Program-made: the position numbers and the translations under genes
NCBI GenBank assembly: GCA_003254905.1
Contig: QANU01025286.1
Coordinates: 62,001-126,000, forward strand
DNA length: 64,000 bases
Origin: Nissolia schottii
Taxonomy: Eukaryota; Streptophyta; Magnoliopsida; Fabales; Fabaceae
Reading direction: 5' to 3'
Notes under the pieces: model-generated
What the model was told of the DNA's origin: nothing
Seen by the model: only the letters and a program-made list of their open reading frames with translations
The model's database searches: none
Part shown: piece by piece, positions 10,982 to 22,827 of the stretch
How the letters are laid out: each line of letters starts with the position of its first letter
Position numbering within the stretch: the first letter of the stretch is position 1

Positions 10982-11359
10982 GGCTCCGGAGTAGAGGGGT
11001 TATCAGCCGATTCTAATCACGAGCAAGAATTGATGCTGCCGAGACAACCGTTAAATGGAAACCGCAAAGCCAAGGATTTGGTGAGGTGTGATTCTGCACG
11101 GGAAACTCGAGAAGAGATAGACGGGGAAAAAATTTGAATGGGAGAAAGTTCAAAGACAAAATAGGGAGAGGGAAAAAAAGAAAAAAGAAAAAAGAAGAAA
11201 TAAATATGTGAAATAATGGAAAGTAGAAACAAACTATAATCGGAACTAAAAGTGAGGGGCAGGTGAAGACACCTGGAAGGAAAAAGCTTAAAAATCGTAA
11301 AGCTTGAGAATGGCAGAGTTTGTTTTTTGATCAGCATAAATGTTTTCTTTTTGGAAGAG

Positions 11360-11665
11360 GTTTGGGGTCCACTAAAAAAATAACTTTACTCCAATTTTAA
11401 TAGTAACATCCAATATTAATTTTTTTTTTTTCCTCCCCTCTTCTCACTCTCCGTCACTCACTCAATACTCTTCTTTGCCTCTTCGCCTCCTCACCTTCTC
11501 ACTCTCTCTTCATTTTTTTCACGTTTTTTCATCTGCAACTTTTTTTTTTTTGTTATGCTCTTGTTCTTCTTCTCGGTTCCTTTGTGTTTCTTGCTTTTTT
11601 TTTCCCCTTAGTTTTTGCCATTTTTTAGTTTGTTTTCTTTTTTTTAAGACATTACGAAGAGCATA
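11360..11665. repeat. pyrimidine-rich upstream tract
   Basis: Long T and CT-rich runs on the plus strand (TTTTTTTTTTTTCCTCCCC, TTCTTCTTCTCGG). Read on the minus strand this is a GA/A-rich tract 380-690 bp upstream of the first ankyrin gene, so it could be part of the promoter, but no defined element is seen. Confidence 0.4.
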
Positions 11666-11689
11666 AATGAAAACATTCATTTTTATCTA

Positions 11690-11935
11690 CGTTGTTCTCT
11701 ATGTTTTGTTATGTTTCAGTGGCGTGTAACGTTTATTCATGTGTGTTGTAATGTTAGTTTATTTCTTTATTTTAGTGTGGTGTAATGTTTGTTTATGTGC
11801 GTCATAATGTTTATTTTTCAGTATTATAATATTTATTTTTACGTGATATAATGTTTTTTTTTTGTAGTGTAATATTTTATTGTAGTAAAATATTTGTTTG
11901 TGTGTAGTATAATGTTTATTTATGACTTGAATGAA
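11690..11935. repeat. degenerate tandem repeat of a GTGTAATGTTT unit
   Basis: At least seven imperfect copies of a roughly 30-38-bp unit with core GTGTAATGTTTATTTATGT. Copies differ by substitutions and indels. The frames across it (minus strand, rich in His, Lys and Ile) are repeat translations, not a protein. Confidence 0.7.
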
Positions 11936-12863
11936 TTGAAACGAATTGAACTTCAATCACTTTCACTTCCAGTCCATTCTATCCTCGAGAAAAACTTAAT
12001 ATATGCTGAAAAAAAAAAAGTTGCATTCTATAAGCTTTTAATGTTTAAAATTAAACCTGCCATGCTTAAAAGACTCTTTCCAAACACCTAAGATCTGACC
12101 GAATACACTTTGAAAATTCTTTCACTAAAAGGAAGGCCTAATGCAAGCCAAGTCATAAACCCAAGGACCACATCTCATCAAGCCTTTTGGGCATGACCAG
12201 TTGACCACTGACTCGGTATAACTCGTGCGTGTCAAGTTCCACACAAATACGCCAAAAACATCCAAAGCGTGTTGCATTCTGAAATTTACTAAAAGTTGAT
12301 ACCAAAGTCAATCAATGCTGAGACATAGAATGTCTTAATGGTTAATGCTGAGAGACAAGACCATGATGGCAACGGTTCGAATGCTGGTAGAAGAAGGGAA
12401 ACAAAATAGAAAAAAAATGCTGAGATATATTGAACTAGGATAAAAACCCAAAGCAGGGAAACGAGTTCTTCAGTTTATTTACAACATGAATAAAATCAGA
12501 GTAAGAATTATAATCAAACACTGGTGAATATTAACTCCAATGACCCCGGTGAATTTTGCACACCGTGATTGCAACTATCCTGAGTGAATGGGTCTCCACA
12601 TATACTGAAAACAGAGTCAACAAATCTACGGTATTAGTAAACTTGAAAACTCCAGCTATTATTGCAAGAATCACAACATTTTCTTTTCCTTACGGTACCA
12701 CATGACCCAAAATTGTCAAGCACATAACTCTGTAGAATCATTCCTACGTGAAAGATAGCTTCAATTTAGATTAAAAAAAATACAATTTCTGTTTCATAAC
12801 CCCAAGAATTCTAAATAAACAAGGTATCATCCAGGCCTGGAGCTTACTTGTGGAACGACAGCG
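11936..12863. other. spacer between the two ankyrin genes
   Basis: AT-rich sequence including the likely 3' untranslated region of the second ankyrin gene. A tRNA-like phrase (GGCAACGGTTCGAATGC near 12369) suggests an old SINE scrap. No gene seen. Confidence 0.45.
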
Positions 12864-15800
12864 TTAGTTACGACTTTTCCCTTTCTTTGCCTTGTTCTTC
12901 TCTTGCATCTTCTTTTTCTTAGCTTCAGCAGTAATCCAAGTATAGTCGGAAGGAATCAAAAATGGGTCTGTAGCGTTTTCTATCCTACTGCAGGAACCTG
13001 TGGCGGATGAACTAGGGCGGTAAGGTGCCTTTATCCACTGAAACCAAGACGAAGCTGAGAAATTTGTCGTTGCAGGGCTCTCAAGGCCAGTAGCAGAAGG
13101 ACTTGTAGGTGGTGTTTCAAATTCATCTAATGGCTGTAGTTCTTCGAACTTTGTAAAAGTAACCAATACCCTAATGGTGGGAACCACAGGGATGGCAACC
13201 TGAATATGCAAAGGCAGTGGTTTTAAAATCAAACACATCTACAAAGAAGGAGAAAATAAAACATACAAGAGAACGAAAAAATGCCAACAAAGACACTAAT
13301 ATACTCCTCGAATATTTTAAACCCCTTTCCCCCTTTCGCTTATATGAAAAATATTTCAGAAGCAGGTTACTGATGTATATTGAAGGTTTTTCCTTTTGAC
13401 CGAAACCCTTTTCATGTTACTCATAGCTGGTATATATGCATAGTTTAAGATTGGAACTCCACATCTCAAGACCGAGTAAAATGTATTAGGCAGTTTCCAG
13501 ATATGGGCCACCAAGCCAGCTGCATAACTTAAGCAGTGGCCTATTTTATGGCTGACCCATCTTCTGAACCAAACTAGTGACTCAAATGTTTATGCAGAAC
13601 ACTACGAGCTGACTAACTCAAAGGAATGTAAGACCTATCCACAAATATGACTGCACAGAATCAGAAGACCCAAGATTTTATTAGTAAATACTAAAGTAAT
13701 GACATGAGAAGAAAAGGATAATAAAGAGCCCCATTCCGACAACAGCTAGATGTGTCACGTGAAATGATTTAATGGTGCAATAATGAATAATCCATCATCC
13801 ATTCCAAGTTCTGAGGCTAGATTTTTTTCCTTGTCAAATGATCAATAGCTTTGAACTGTAGCAAACAGGTTCTGCCATATTGAGTTAGGGTCCTCAGGGG
13901 CAATCAATCAAACTCCATTTTTTCTGAAGGAGATAGACACACATGATTTGTTTCCAGGATTCATGACCTCTGACTCACAAAGCACCTTATCATTGCGGCC
14001 AAAGTGATGGAATAAGTGCTCCTTGAAAGTAATGAAATAAGTGCTTTGCTTTTCCACCCATTTAAACCTCCTTTGGATTCTTAGTCTCTAAAAATGAAAT
14101 TTTCTTCCACTATAAAAAGAAGATTTAGTCATTCATATAGTGTATTTAATTCTGCTATCTGTTAAAAAGAAACTCACAGGAAGAATGAGACAAGAATCAT
14201 CTGATTTCTAGATGACGTATTCCATCGATTTTTCTTTTTTTAATAAAGTTGTTTCATGCAGAAGAAAAAGAAAGTTAAAAACACATGATCAGTAGGTAAA
14301 GCAGAAATAGAAACAGGAAGACAAAAGGCTGACTCAAATAAGTAACAAAATATCCGGAGAAACTATCAAATATCCCATGACACTGCAATCAAAGAAATTT
14401 GTACGCTGAAATGTCTCAAATAAGTCAAAATATGACTTCTAGTCTGAAGTCCCACATTACTTGGATATACTCAAGATAGCAGTTACAAAAACTTAAGCTT
14501 GTTGGATAGTCGGTTCTTGAACGGTTTTATATCTCAATGCGCTCCCTCACGCAAAAGCTCTCTTGACTTGAAGCATGGACAATATTTAGCGAAATGAGGG
14601 CAGTAAGGATCGAACTCTAGAACTCCTAGTCATGGTAGCTTATATACCGCGTCAATATAGCCTTTATAAGAACTAAAGCTTTTGAGAGAGATGGTTCTTG
14701 AATGGTTTATATCTTAGGGTGCGTTTGGATGGAGGGCTATGGAAAGGTAAGGGGAAAGACCATTTTTCTAAAATGTGTGTTTGGAACCTATATTTTTATA
14801 GAGGAATGGATTGGCTAAGGAGGGACAAGTCCTCTCCTTGCCATTGAACTCTCTAAGTTTGTTATCGCCCAATTTGGGGGGGTCAAGGAGGGACACATTA
14901 ATTTTGTCTCTAAACATAATTGAATTACTATTTTAACCTCAAAAAATGCTCAAACTTTGTATTGCTCATCCGAGATGGTAGGACAAAATTGAATAATAAA
15001 CCTCATTTCTTTTTCCGGTCCATTCCCTTATTTACAACTACCAAACAAGGATGAGAGGACTCTCTTTCTTTCTCCATTAAACTCCCAAACAATAGGATTG
15101 TATGCAATTAGCCATTCCATTCTTCACCCTTCTATGCCATTCATTAATGAACCTTCATTTCCATCTTCTAAGAAAACTCTCAAACATAACCTTAATTCCT
15201 AGTACCCAAGAGACAACAAAAACAAAAGAAACAAAGAAATCTCATGAAAATAGTTATAGCTAAGCGCAAAGTGCAATAGTTTGTTTGTAATCAAATCCTC
15301 AAAAAATCAGTACCACCGTGCTGCTAATGTATCTACCAAGAAACAACTCATATAATTAGCAAAATATACTTGAAAAATCTAAACTCACTGGGTTGGAAAT
15401 TCAACTGTATAGCATCACTGTCATAAAATCACAATTGGTATCGAAATAGATGTCATCAACGTTTTCAAAACTTCAAAATGTTAATGCTACTGAAAACAGT
15501 GACATTTAAGCAATTATTAAAGTAGACATCATTATCAACTCCTATCCATTCAGATGCCACATGTTACATGCTAAAAATTGGTTGATCGAAGTAGGTATCA
15601 GATGTATATCTGTCACATCACAATACATTTGACTAGAGCAAAGATTTCAGAAATCTATCTATTTCTTTAGATATATTGAAAGTTTCTTCTACTTAGACAA
15701 ATTCTTCTGTTTCAAATTCTCTGTTTAGTATACATGAAATAAAGCTTAATATATCTAACCCAACGTAGTCAATCCCAGATCTTGGTCCGTCACAGACAAC

Positions 15801-18800
15801 CCCAAAATATGGGATAACGGGATGCGAGATGGCAATATATACGAAATTATTTGCAATGTAACGAATATATACAAAATACATATAAATGTTAAAAAAAATC
15901 CAAAATTAAACTAATTGTCTCATTTATTCATTCATCATTACTAATCAATAGTCATAAATAATCCAATAATCCATAGTTCCTAGCTGTTCCATACTTAAGA
16001 AACACCCAATCACCATCAATTTAATAGTCTATAAGTCCAAACATAAATGACAAGGACAAGAGATAGGGTCGAGACAGAGAGTCAAGAGAGAAGCAGAAGA
16101 AGGGAGGAAGGGCCGAGAGAGAAGGAGAAGAGACATGGGAGAGATAGAGAGAGAGTTGAGACAGGGCCGTGAAATCCTTTAAACTACATGAGAAAATTGA
16201 AAAGTAAAAACAATAATATTCAAACCTGAGTAAAATACGAAAGAAAAGACACATGTCCCCAAGTAACTCAACAATGGAAAAAAAACCATTGAGGACAACT
16301 AGAGACCTTTTGCCTTTCCTCACCCCCTCACCCCAATTAGTCACAATTGGCTAGGATTCTTAGCAAGGATTGCCAAGACGAAGTGTGACATGACGGCGTT
16401 CCTGTCTTGGGGAGGGCACGGGATGGTATGGGAGTATGGACATTGGGATCTCGTTGGGACCCCTTGGGATTGACTACCCTGATCTAACCACGTGGTGGAG
16501 AATAAAATAGGAATAATGGGTATAGAATGCATATATCAAGATTAGGTGTTTCCAATAATGTATTGAGAACTTAGTTAATTTTGGAAATTTTTGTAGTTTT
16601 AGGTTTACTAGGGTTTTCTTATATAAATTCAGCCTATTTGGAGTTTATAGTAAAATAGGATTAGTTGGTTATCTAGTTGAGTTTGCCTATTTTCAAATTG
16701 CTATTTATTGAGTATCTCAAGCTACTAATAAAGGGGTAGAACCAAAATAACTACCCCTTGGTCACAATTACTTTGGACCATTATACCCTCTCATCCAAAA
16801 AACACAAAATTGTCCATTTTCATTTTTGAATTTTTGAACCATTTTCATTTCTCTGGTGCCCCAATTGAATATCAATACTCAGTAAATAGCAATTTGAATA
16901 GGCAAACTCAACTTGATAACCAACTAACCCTATTTTACTATAAACCCCAAATGGGCCGAATTTCTCTAAGAAACCCTAACCTTGAATTTGAGATTTGAAT
17001 TGAGCATCAGTATTCTGTTTCTAACTCAGATATATTCCTAAAACCTATTCTTCTATTTCTTTCCCTGTAATACTACGTTTTTTCTCCCTTTCTTCCTCAA
17101 TGTATTCCTTTCATCCCTTTTCCCTATACGCTTCACATTAATAGGTCAGCATATGAGTCCAGACTACATCATAATCAAAGCAAACAAACATGATTATAAT
17201 TTATCCTAGAGAGTGTGAGTGAGTCATACTAAAGAAAACCAAAACTGGAAACAACTAAGAATTTAGTTTAGGTCCAAATTATTCAGATTTCAAGAGACAT
17301 GCCTAAATAGGAGATGATGAGCACATACCTTAACAGGAAAGGTTCCCATTGGAAGTTTTGTCGTAAGAAGTTCTCTCAAACGACGAATTGCTTTCACTTT
17401 GTTTGCAACAATGTCAAGCAATGGCAACAGTTCTTCAGTTTTTAGCGGAAAATTTGGGGAAAGCCAAAGAATAGGCCTCAACCCTTTCTTATATTCATTT
17501 TCACGATTTCCATCCTTGGGACGACTTCTTCCATCAAAAATTGTAGAAGCAGCTTTGGCATCTTTTCTCCTCCGCTGTTCATCACCCCTCACAACTATCT
17601 CAACAGAATGTCTTCCTGGCTTAGTCTGATTCCTTGAAGGAGAATCTCCCAGTAAATCACTCACCTTTTCTTCTATGCAGAGAGAACTTCTTGGTGGAGC
17701 AATCTTCTTCGACGCTTCATTTTTAGTATCCTTTTTCCTCCATCCACCAAACCATCCTTTCTTTCCCTGCTTATTTTCTACACTTTTGCTACCATTTCCA
17801 TCTTCAATGGGAATATCCCTCTGTTCATAATTGCTGTGACGATGCCCTATGGACCCGTCATCATTATCAATATCATTATCAATGTTCAATTCTGACGAAT
17901 CCAATTTAAGTGCATCTTCCAGTTGCCTTCTTTCGTCCTCGGTCAAAATATCATTGAGTTCTTCGCTCTCTGTTTCGTTTTCATTGCAAGATGAGAAGAA
18001 TTCGTCATCTGTCATAGCTCCAGGAACCCCTCTAGATTTGATGCTCACAACTACATTGTGCATATCATACACCTTAGCTTTCCAAGGCCCAACCATTTCT
18101 GTTCTCTCCTGTCGCCTCCATGTCAATTGAGGCAAAAGAACTGCCTGAGTAACGTCAATCCCAGGCCTAAAGATATTTGTTTTAGACATTGCAGCTACTT
18201 CTTGCTGAACCTCTTCATCATTTGCCGGAAAGCCAGCATCATCCAGAGCATTCATTACCTCCTTTTCCTTGTGTGAGATCATGCAGAGCGAGCCAGGCGG
18301 GACTTTCCCATCCTCCGACCCATCGCCAAGAAAAAGAATACTCTGATCCGATCTCTGAATCCTGAAACCATCAAAACCAGCCAAAGTCATGTCCGCCCTC
18401 AGATTCGCACCCCTTTTCCAAATTCTGTAAGTATCCGAAGGCGCAATCCTCGAGATGAAAGGAATCACAGAACTCTCGAAATGAAACGTGATCTCCATGT
18501 AGAAGTCCCTCATCCTCCGCATGGTTCCCACCAAGCGAGGCAACCTCCTGCACCATTTTGCCCAAGCCAGAGGCTGGTAATGCTTGATTATTATCCTGGC
18601 GATTCCCTCCTCTCTGCCGCAAATAGCTTCCTGAAGAGCACTCCACCCCTGCTCATTCTGCAAACTCCAATCTGCCCCGGCAAGCATGAGCATCTCAGTG
18701 GCCACTTCATCCCCAAACTTGACGGCCAAGTGAAGAGGGGTATCGCGGTTCGGCACGTCGCGCCAATCAATCACGGAAGAGATGGCGTCAACCTTCTCCT

Positions 18801-18954
18801 CCTCCGCGATCGAAGCCGCCTCTGTGCGAATATCGGCCACGTTACACAGCCTCGGGAGGCCGGCAAGTATCCTCTTAAGCTCAGCATAATCCTTCAGGAT
18901 TATGGCCTTGTGCACAGGACTATGAGCATACTTCGCAACATTGATCCCCGCCAT
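12864..18954 (-). CDS. ankyrin-repeat / GPCR-chaperone family protein (ANKRD13-like), 653 aa
   Basis: Paralogue of 7783-10981 with the same gene model: exon 1 17329-18954 (542 codons) joined GTTAAG|GTATGT to TGCATATTCAG|GTTGCC, exon 2 12864-13199 (111 codons plus stop), phase 0 at the same residue (FPVK|VAIP). The intron is 4.1 kb, enlarged by elements. Ankyrin repeats lie at about 45-125 (DTPLHLAVKFGD at 71-82), the chaperone domain starts near 140, and the WFQWIKAP motif is in the tail. The middle (about residues 320-500) is longer than in the paralogue: an acidic, Asn/Asp-rich stretch, a basic WFGGWRKKD patch, and a QLEDALKLDSSE segment resembling a ubiquitin-interacting motif. Codon use is ordinary and AT-leaning. 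It ends in a Lys-rich tail. Direct tandem arrangement with the neighbour implies local duplication. Function beyond the family role (membrane-protein folding or ubiquitin-linked trafficking) is not shown by the sequence. Confidence 0.92.
13200..14716. other. intron sequence of the second ankyrin gene
   Basis: No exon found between the two coding exons. Near 14485-14545 and 14670-14716 two similar phrases recur (GTTCTTGAACGGTTTTATATCTC and GTTCTTGAATGGTTTATATCTT), as if they were remnants of a repeat pair. No element boundary could be proven. Confidence 0.4.
14717..15191. mobile_element. PIF/Harbinger (Tourist-like) MITE, 475 bp
   Basis: Starts GGGTGCGTTTGGATGGAGG and ends CTCTCAAACATAACC, an imperfect terminal inverted repeat (GGGTGCGTTTG versus GGTTATGTTTG). 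It is flanked by the 3-bp target duplication TTA at 14714-14716 and 15192-15194, diagnostic of PIF/Harbinger. No coding region. It sits in the 4.1-kb intron of the second ankyrin gene. Confidence 0.82.
15192..16600. other. intron sequence, no feature recognised
   Basis: AT-rich intronic DNA with a GA-rich patch near 16060-16160. Small frames here lack recognisable domains. Confidence 0.4.
16601..16985. repeat. fold-back element with an internal insertion
   Basis: Inverted arms of about 110-120 bp. The left arm 16601-16712 contains TTTATAGTAAAATAGGATTAG and AGTTGAGTTTGCCTATT; the right arm about 16872-16985 is its reverse complement with a few changes. The roughly 150-bp between them begins with a Helitron-like phrase (see the 16714 entry). 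Intronic. Confidence 0.75.
16714..16860 (+). mobile_element. short Helitron-like insert
   Basis: Begins A|TCTCAAGCTACTAATAAAGG and continues with CCAAAATAACTACCCCTTGG. The same opening (TC...ACTATTAATAAAGGG...ATAACTACCCCTTGG) occurs at 59516 on the minus strand. A 5' TC preceded by A and a CTACTATTAATA-like start match plant Helitron 5' ends. No CTRR 3' end with hairpin was recognised. Confidence 0.35.
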
Positions 18955-20270
18955 ACCTCACGAGCACAAGGGATCACCAACCGTCACGCTAAACAATCAA
19001 GAGCACAAACACATGCCACCACCAAGAATCCAATAACTTCACGCTCAACTGAGTAACAACAAACTTAACCGAAACGGTGGATTAATTCCCAATTTCCGTC
19101 TAGAAACAGAACACAAGTAAAAAAAAAAAGAAAAAGAAAAAAAAAAGGTCCCTATCAATTAAAAATATAAATGATCAAAACAGAAAAGCTCAGCAGGAAA
19201 TTCGAAGATAAAAGAAAAGCATCTTGTGGGGTCACAGATCAAGGATTAAAAGTGGGGCGGAAGAAGATGATGCTAAACTAACTAACCTCGTTTCCTTCCT
19301 TTCTTCCTTTGTTTTTGCTTTGTCCTATGATATGATGATTACCCCCAAGAGTCCAGGGATTGATGGTGGGTTGAGTCAAACCCCACCACTACCCTTTCAA
19401 GTAGCAAACAAAAAGGGGAAATGGCAAAGATCCTTGTGATCCAATCCAGATCAGACAAGCACCAAGGGAGCATGCATGTGGGTGCGTGAACCAAAATTTC
19501 TATGATAAAAAAAAATATAAATAAAGGAATATCCTTACAAATAAATCGAATATTAAATTTATTCTTTTTATAAACTAAAAATGGAAATCATGGGCCACAA
19601 GGAGGAAAGGAGGAAGGAGAGGGAAGGAATAACAAGGAATCGAAGAAAATGGAAGAAAACCCCTCGACCAAAGCAAAGTGGAAAGGGGAACCTGTTTGTG
19701 TTGTAAAGGTATTGCTAAAAGTGGATAGAGAGGGACCGTTAGAAAAAAATGATTTGATAAATTTCATAATTGCTAGTAAAAAGCAAAGAATATTTTAGAT
19801 TCACTTCTCAAAAGGTTGAGACCAGGTGGTGGAAGAAATTTCAAGCCATCCCAATATTTTTATAGTTAATTTGACTTTTAGTTTTGAATTTTCTAGTACT
19901 CATTGTATTTTTAATTAAGGGTTTTAATTTGATACCTCATCAAATTTAAGTGTATCCATGCCTTGTGAATATTTGTGGCTAAAAATTGATCATGCATTTT
20001 ATTAATTCTAATTATTTATTATTTTAAATCTAAAAATAAATCGTAGTCGTTGAAATATAAAGAGGCACATATACACTTACAAAAATTAGCATACCAAAGA
20101 AAGAATCTTTAATTAAATTAAATTATGATAGTTTGATTTCGCTGTCGACACAAGGACAACATTAATAAGTGATCTATAAGTATAAACGTTCAAAGAGTTT
20201 AGAATAATGTTCTAATCTAGTGAAATGATTAGTATTAAATTTACCTAAACTTTTAAACACAAAAAAAAAG
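18955..20270. other. upstream region of the second ankyrin gene
   Basis: Contains the presumed minus-strand promoter and 5' leader, including an A-rich run at 19117-19147. No convincing TATA box was picked and no other gene is visible. Confidence 0.4.
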
Positions 20271-20934
20271 GATAAATGTTTTGTGTACAACCCAAAATCT
20301 GTCAACTGTTGTATAACTCAGTACTCTCCCTAATATGCGTTGTTTCTCTTTTTTTCTTATTCTTTATTTTTTCTCTCTCTTCTTCTCTAATCTCCCATCA
20401 TTTTTTTTGTTTTCATCTTATTTTTTATGAATCCAAGAGTTTTCATTTTCATTTCAATCACATCCATTGCTTTTTATTTTTCAAATGTTTGTGCATGTGT
20501 GTATGAAAGTTTGTGCATGTCTGGTTAGTCAAAAGTTTATGCATGTGTATAGAAAAGTCTATGCATTCTTATTCAAAAGTTTGTGCATGTAAATACAAAA
20601 GCTTTCTCCTTTGTTTTCGTTTTTATTTACATTTCTGTTATATTTTTTTCTAGTTATTGAAAAGTTTGTGAACATACATTAAAATGCTTATGCATGGTAG
20701 AGAGTGAATCCACACACTTAGAATGTTAATGGAGAGATGGAGAGAAAGTATGACAGTTACTTTTCGTTATTTAATGTGTCATAGATCCGGTTTGATTTGG
20801 ATTCGTATTTGAAAAAGTTTGTGCATATATGTAATAAAATTAATGCATGTATATGCAAAAGTTTGTGCACTTAGTCACTATGTCGACCATGGGTTGACAA
20901 CATGATTGACAGCATTTGGATTGTACACAGCCTT
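20271..20934. mobile_element. Mutator-like non-autonomous element (about 660 bp)
   Basis: Ends are an imperfect inverted repeat: TGTGTACAACCCAAAATCTG near 20283 on the left matches the reverse complement of the right end, TGTGTACAATCCAAATGCTG, near 20930. Flanks are A-runs (9 As at 20261-20269; 8 As after 20937) compatible with a 9-bp target duplication but uninformative. The interior carries at least seven copies of an AAAGTTTGTGCATGT-like motif (about 20487-20600 and 20810-20875). No transposase. Motif and terminal text link it to 39782-40008 and 61893-63524. Confidence 0.65.
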
Positions 20935-21022
20935 ACTAAAAAAAATTTGATACGCAATTAATGTAAAATGTTTTATACTATTAAATCAAACATTTTTTTA
21001 TACTATTACCCAATAAAATATA

Positions 21023-21140
21023 AAGCCACTAGGATTAGGATTAGTCAAATGATAAGGAGTTTAGGTAGTATGTATAAGATCTTATGTTCAAACCTCATTG
21101 AAAGTAATTTCTAAAGTAAAAAAAATAAAAATAAAAAAAA
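21023..21140 (+). mobile_element. SINE-like element
   Basis: AGCCACTAGGATTAGGATTAG start, GGTAGTATG in the middle, a B-box-like GTTCAAACCTC, and an A-rich tail. The same unit occurs at 24885-24983 and, more diverged, at 30596-30690. Confidence 0.6.
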
Positions 21141-22282
21141 TTAACCAATCAATAAAATATAATTATGTATGTGGCCGTTTAGATACTTATTATAATCTAT
21201 ATTTATTAAATTTTCTTCTTCTACTCAGAGAAAAACATTTCACTCAACAAAATTTCACTAAAGCCCACTAACATAAACTACCACACCCTATCTTAGATGG
21301 TGAAGGCTAAAATGCACCGAACACATTAAGAAGCATAATGCACCTTGTTATAAAAGTAAGGTATTCAAAGACATCCGTGTCACAAAGTGACTGGTAATCC
21401 TTCGTCAAGAAGTGAGGTCACTATGGTAGCAATTACATCCCTCAAGACCTAAATGTAAGCATGGACTATGTCTAGAGAACAGTTTGAAATGGTGAGAAAG
21501 GGGAATGTGAGTTTCTTGAAACATCATCTTCTGATGGATTTGAGTTATTTTTATTATATTAAAATAAATTTTTTTTCTTGAGACCTAATTTTTTTTTGTG
21601 TAAAGAAAACATAAGGTTTCATCCTTTTTAGTCTTTAAGGCTTGCAAGGAGCAATTACAGTTTTGCATCTAGGTTTTTTCCATTGAGAAGATAATAAGTT
21701 TTATTGCTTTTATAGTCATTGGAGCTTGTACAAAGCATCGCTTGCTCTTGATTTTCTTGTTGGACCCTCCTGTTGATTTTCTTCGTAGAAGAGAGTGGTG
21801 GCAGGAAGAGGATGTTGCAGAGGTGGTGGGGCAGAGGGTTGCATCAGAGTGATGAACTTTGGTGGTTGGAGTCATGTGTGTTTTTCAGATGTCAAAAATA
21901 AGGGCAAAATTAAAAATGCGTTTAGCAACCCTTTAAAAATGTATTTTGTCACATTTCAAAAGTGTAGCTAAGTGAAAATATCCACACTAATCTACGAGGA
22001 ACATCAAGCACCAAACTTGGTGCATTTAAGCCACCACCGTCGAAGACAAGTTTTTCTAATTCAAACTCAAGATATTCTCTTGCAACTAAAAAGAACATCA
22101 TTCAAAATTTTCAACAAGAAAATTCTCCAATAAAATATGAAATAAGTTTTTTTATTCAAAAAAATATAGATTTTGATAGCTAAAAAATTCCTCAGGTGGG
22201 AACACAATTTGGAACAACTTCACAAAAAAAAAAAAAACTCATCGTAAGAACACAACTTTTTTTTCCTCCGTACTCTTTAAGA
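21141..22282. other. intergenic sequence without recognised gene
   Basis: AT-rich. A minus-strand frame at 21669-21875 has Ser/His-rich text without a domain and is probably chance. Confidence 0.45.
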
Positions 22283-22290
22283 GAATGCAT

Positions 22291-22819
22291 TAGGGTGAAC
22301 ATGGGTTGGATTCGACCCACCGATCTGACCCAACTCAACTCGCGTTGAGTCAGGTTGAATCGGGTCGGCGGGTCGGATCCAATGGATATGCCATATTATA
22401 CGGGTCGAGTCTCGGGTCCCTACTTCTCAACCCGACCCGACCCGTCGACCCGTCGACCCCTTGATATATATTATTTTTAATTTTTAATTATTAAAATATG
22501 GTTATTTTAAATTCAAAAATAGATTTTTTTAATTTAAAAAATAGATTTTTTAATTTAAAAAATAGGTGTCTATTTTAAAAAAAAATAATAGTTTTTCTAT
22601 TAAAAAATGGATTTTTTTAAAAGAAATTGATTTTTTTAGAAAAATAGTTTTTTTAAAAAAAAAGAAGGGCGGGTCACCTGCCTAACCCGACCCGACCCGG
22701 GCGGGTGGCGGGTACCTGAAAAAAAAATATTTTTTACCCGACCCGATCCACCCGCTGATAGGCTGGTCGGATCGGTGACATGGGCGAGTCCTACCCGACC
22801 CGACCCATGTTCACCCCTA
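22291..22819. mobile_element. non-autonomous hAT element with 8-bp target duplication (529 bp)
   Basis: Ends TAGGGTGAACATGGGT and ACCCATGTTCACCCCTA form a terminal inverted repeat. Flanks are an exact 8-bp duplication, GAATGCAT (22283-22290 and 22820-22827), diagnostic of hAT. Both subterminal regions are packed with CCCGACCC / GGGTCGGG repeats while the centre is A/T-rich. No transposase. The subterminal repeats probably bind a hAT transposase (inference from hAT biology). Confidence 0.9.
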
Positions 22820-22827
22820 GAATGCAT

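Noticed and set aside
9809-11137. 442-codon plus-strand open frame over the first ankyrin gene
   Set aside because: It is the antisense of a GC-rich coding exon. Its product is a low-complexity His/Arg/Pro/Leu string without a domain, whereas the minus-strand frame encodes a recognisable family and splices correctly.
14485-14716. Small LTR pair in the second ankyrin gene's intron
   Set aside because: Similar 50-bp phrases recur, but there are no TG/CA ends, primer site or target duplication.
18481-19056. 191-codon plus-strand frame at the start of the second ankyrin gene
   Set aside because: Antisense of exon 1; no domain or promoter support.
22636-22827. 63-codon minus-strand frame
   Set aside because: Produced by the GGGTCGGG repeats at the end of a hAT element.
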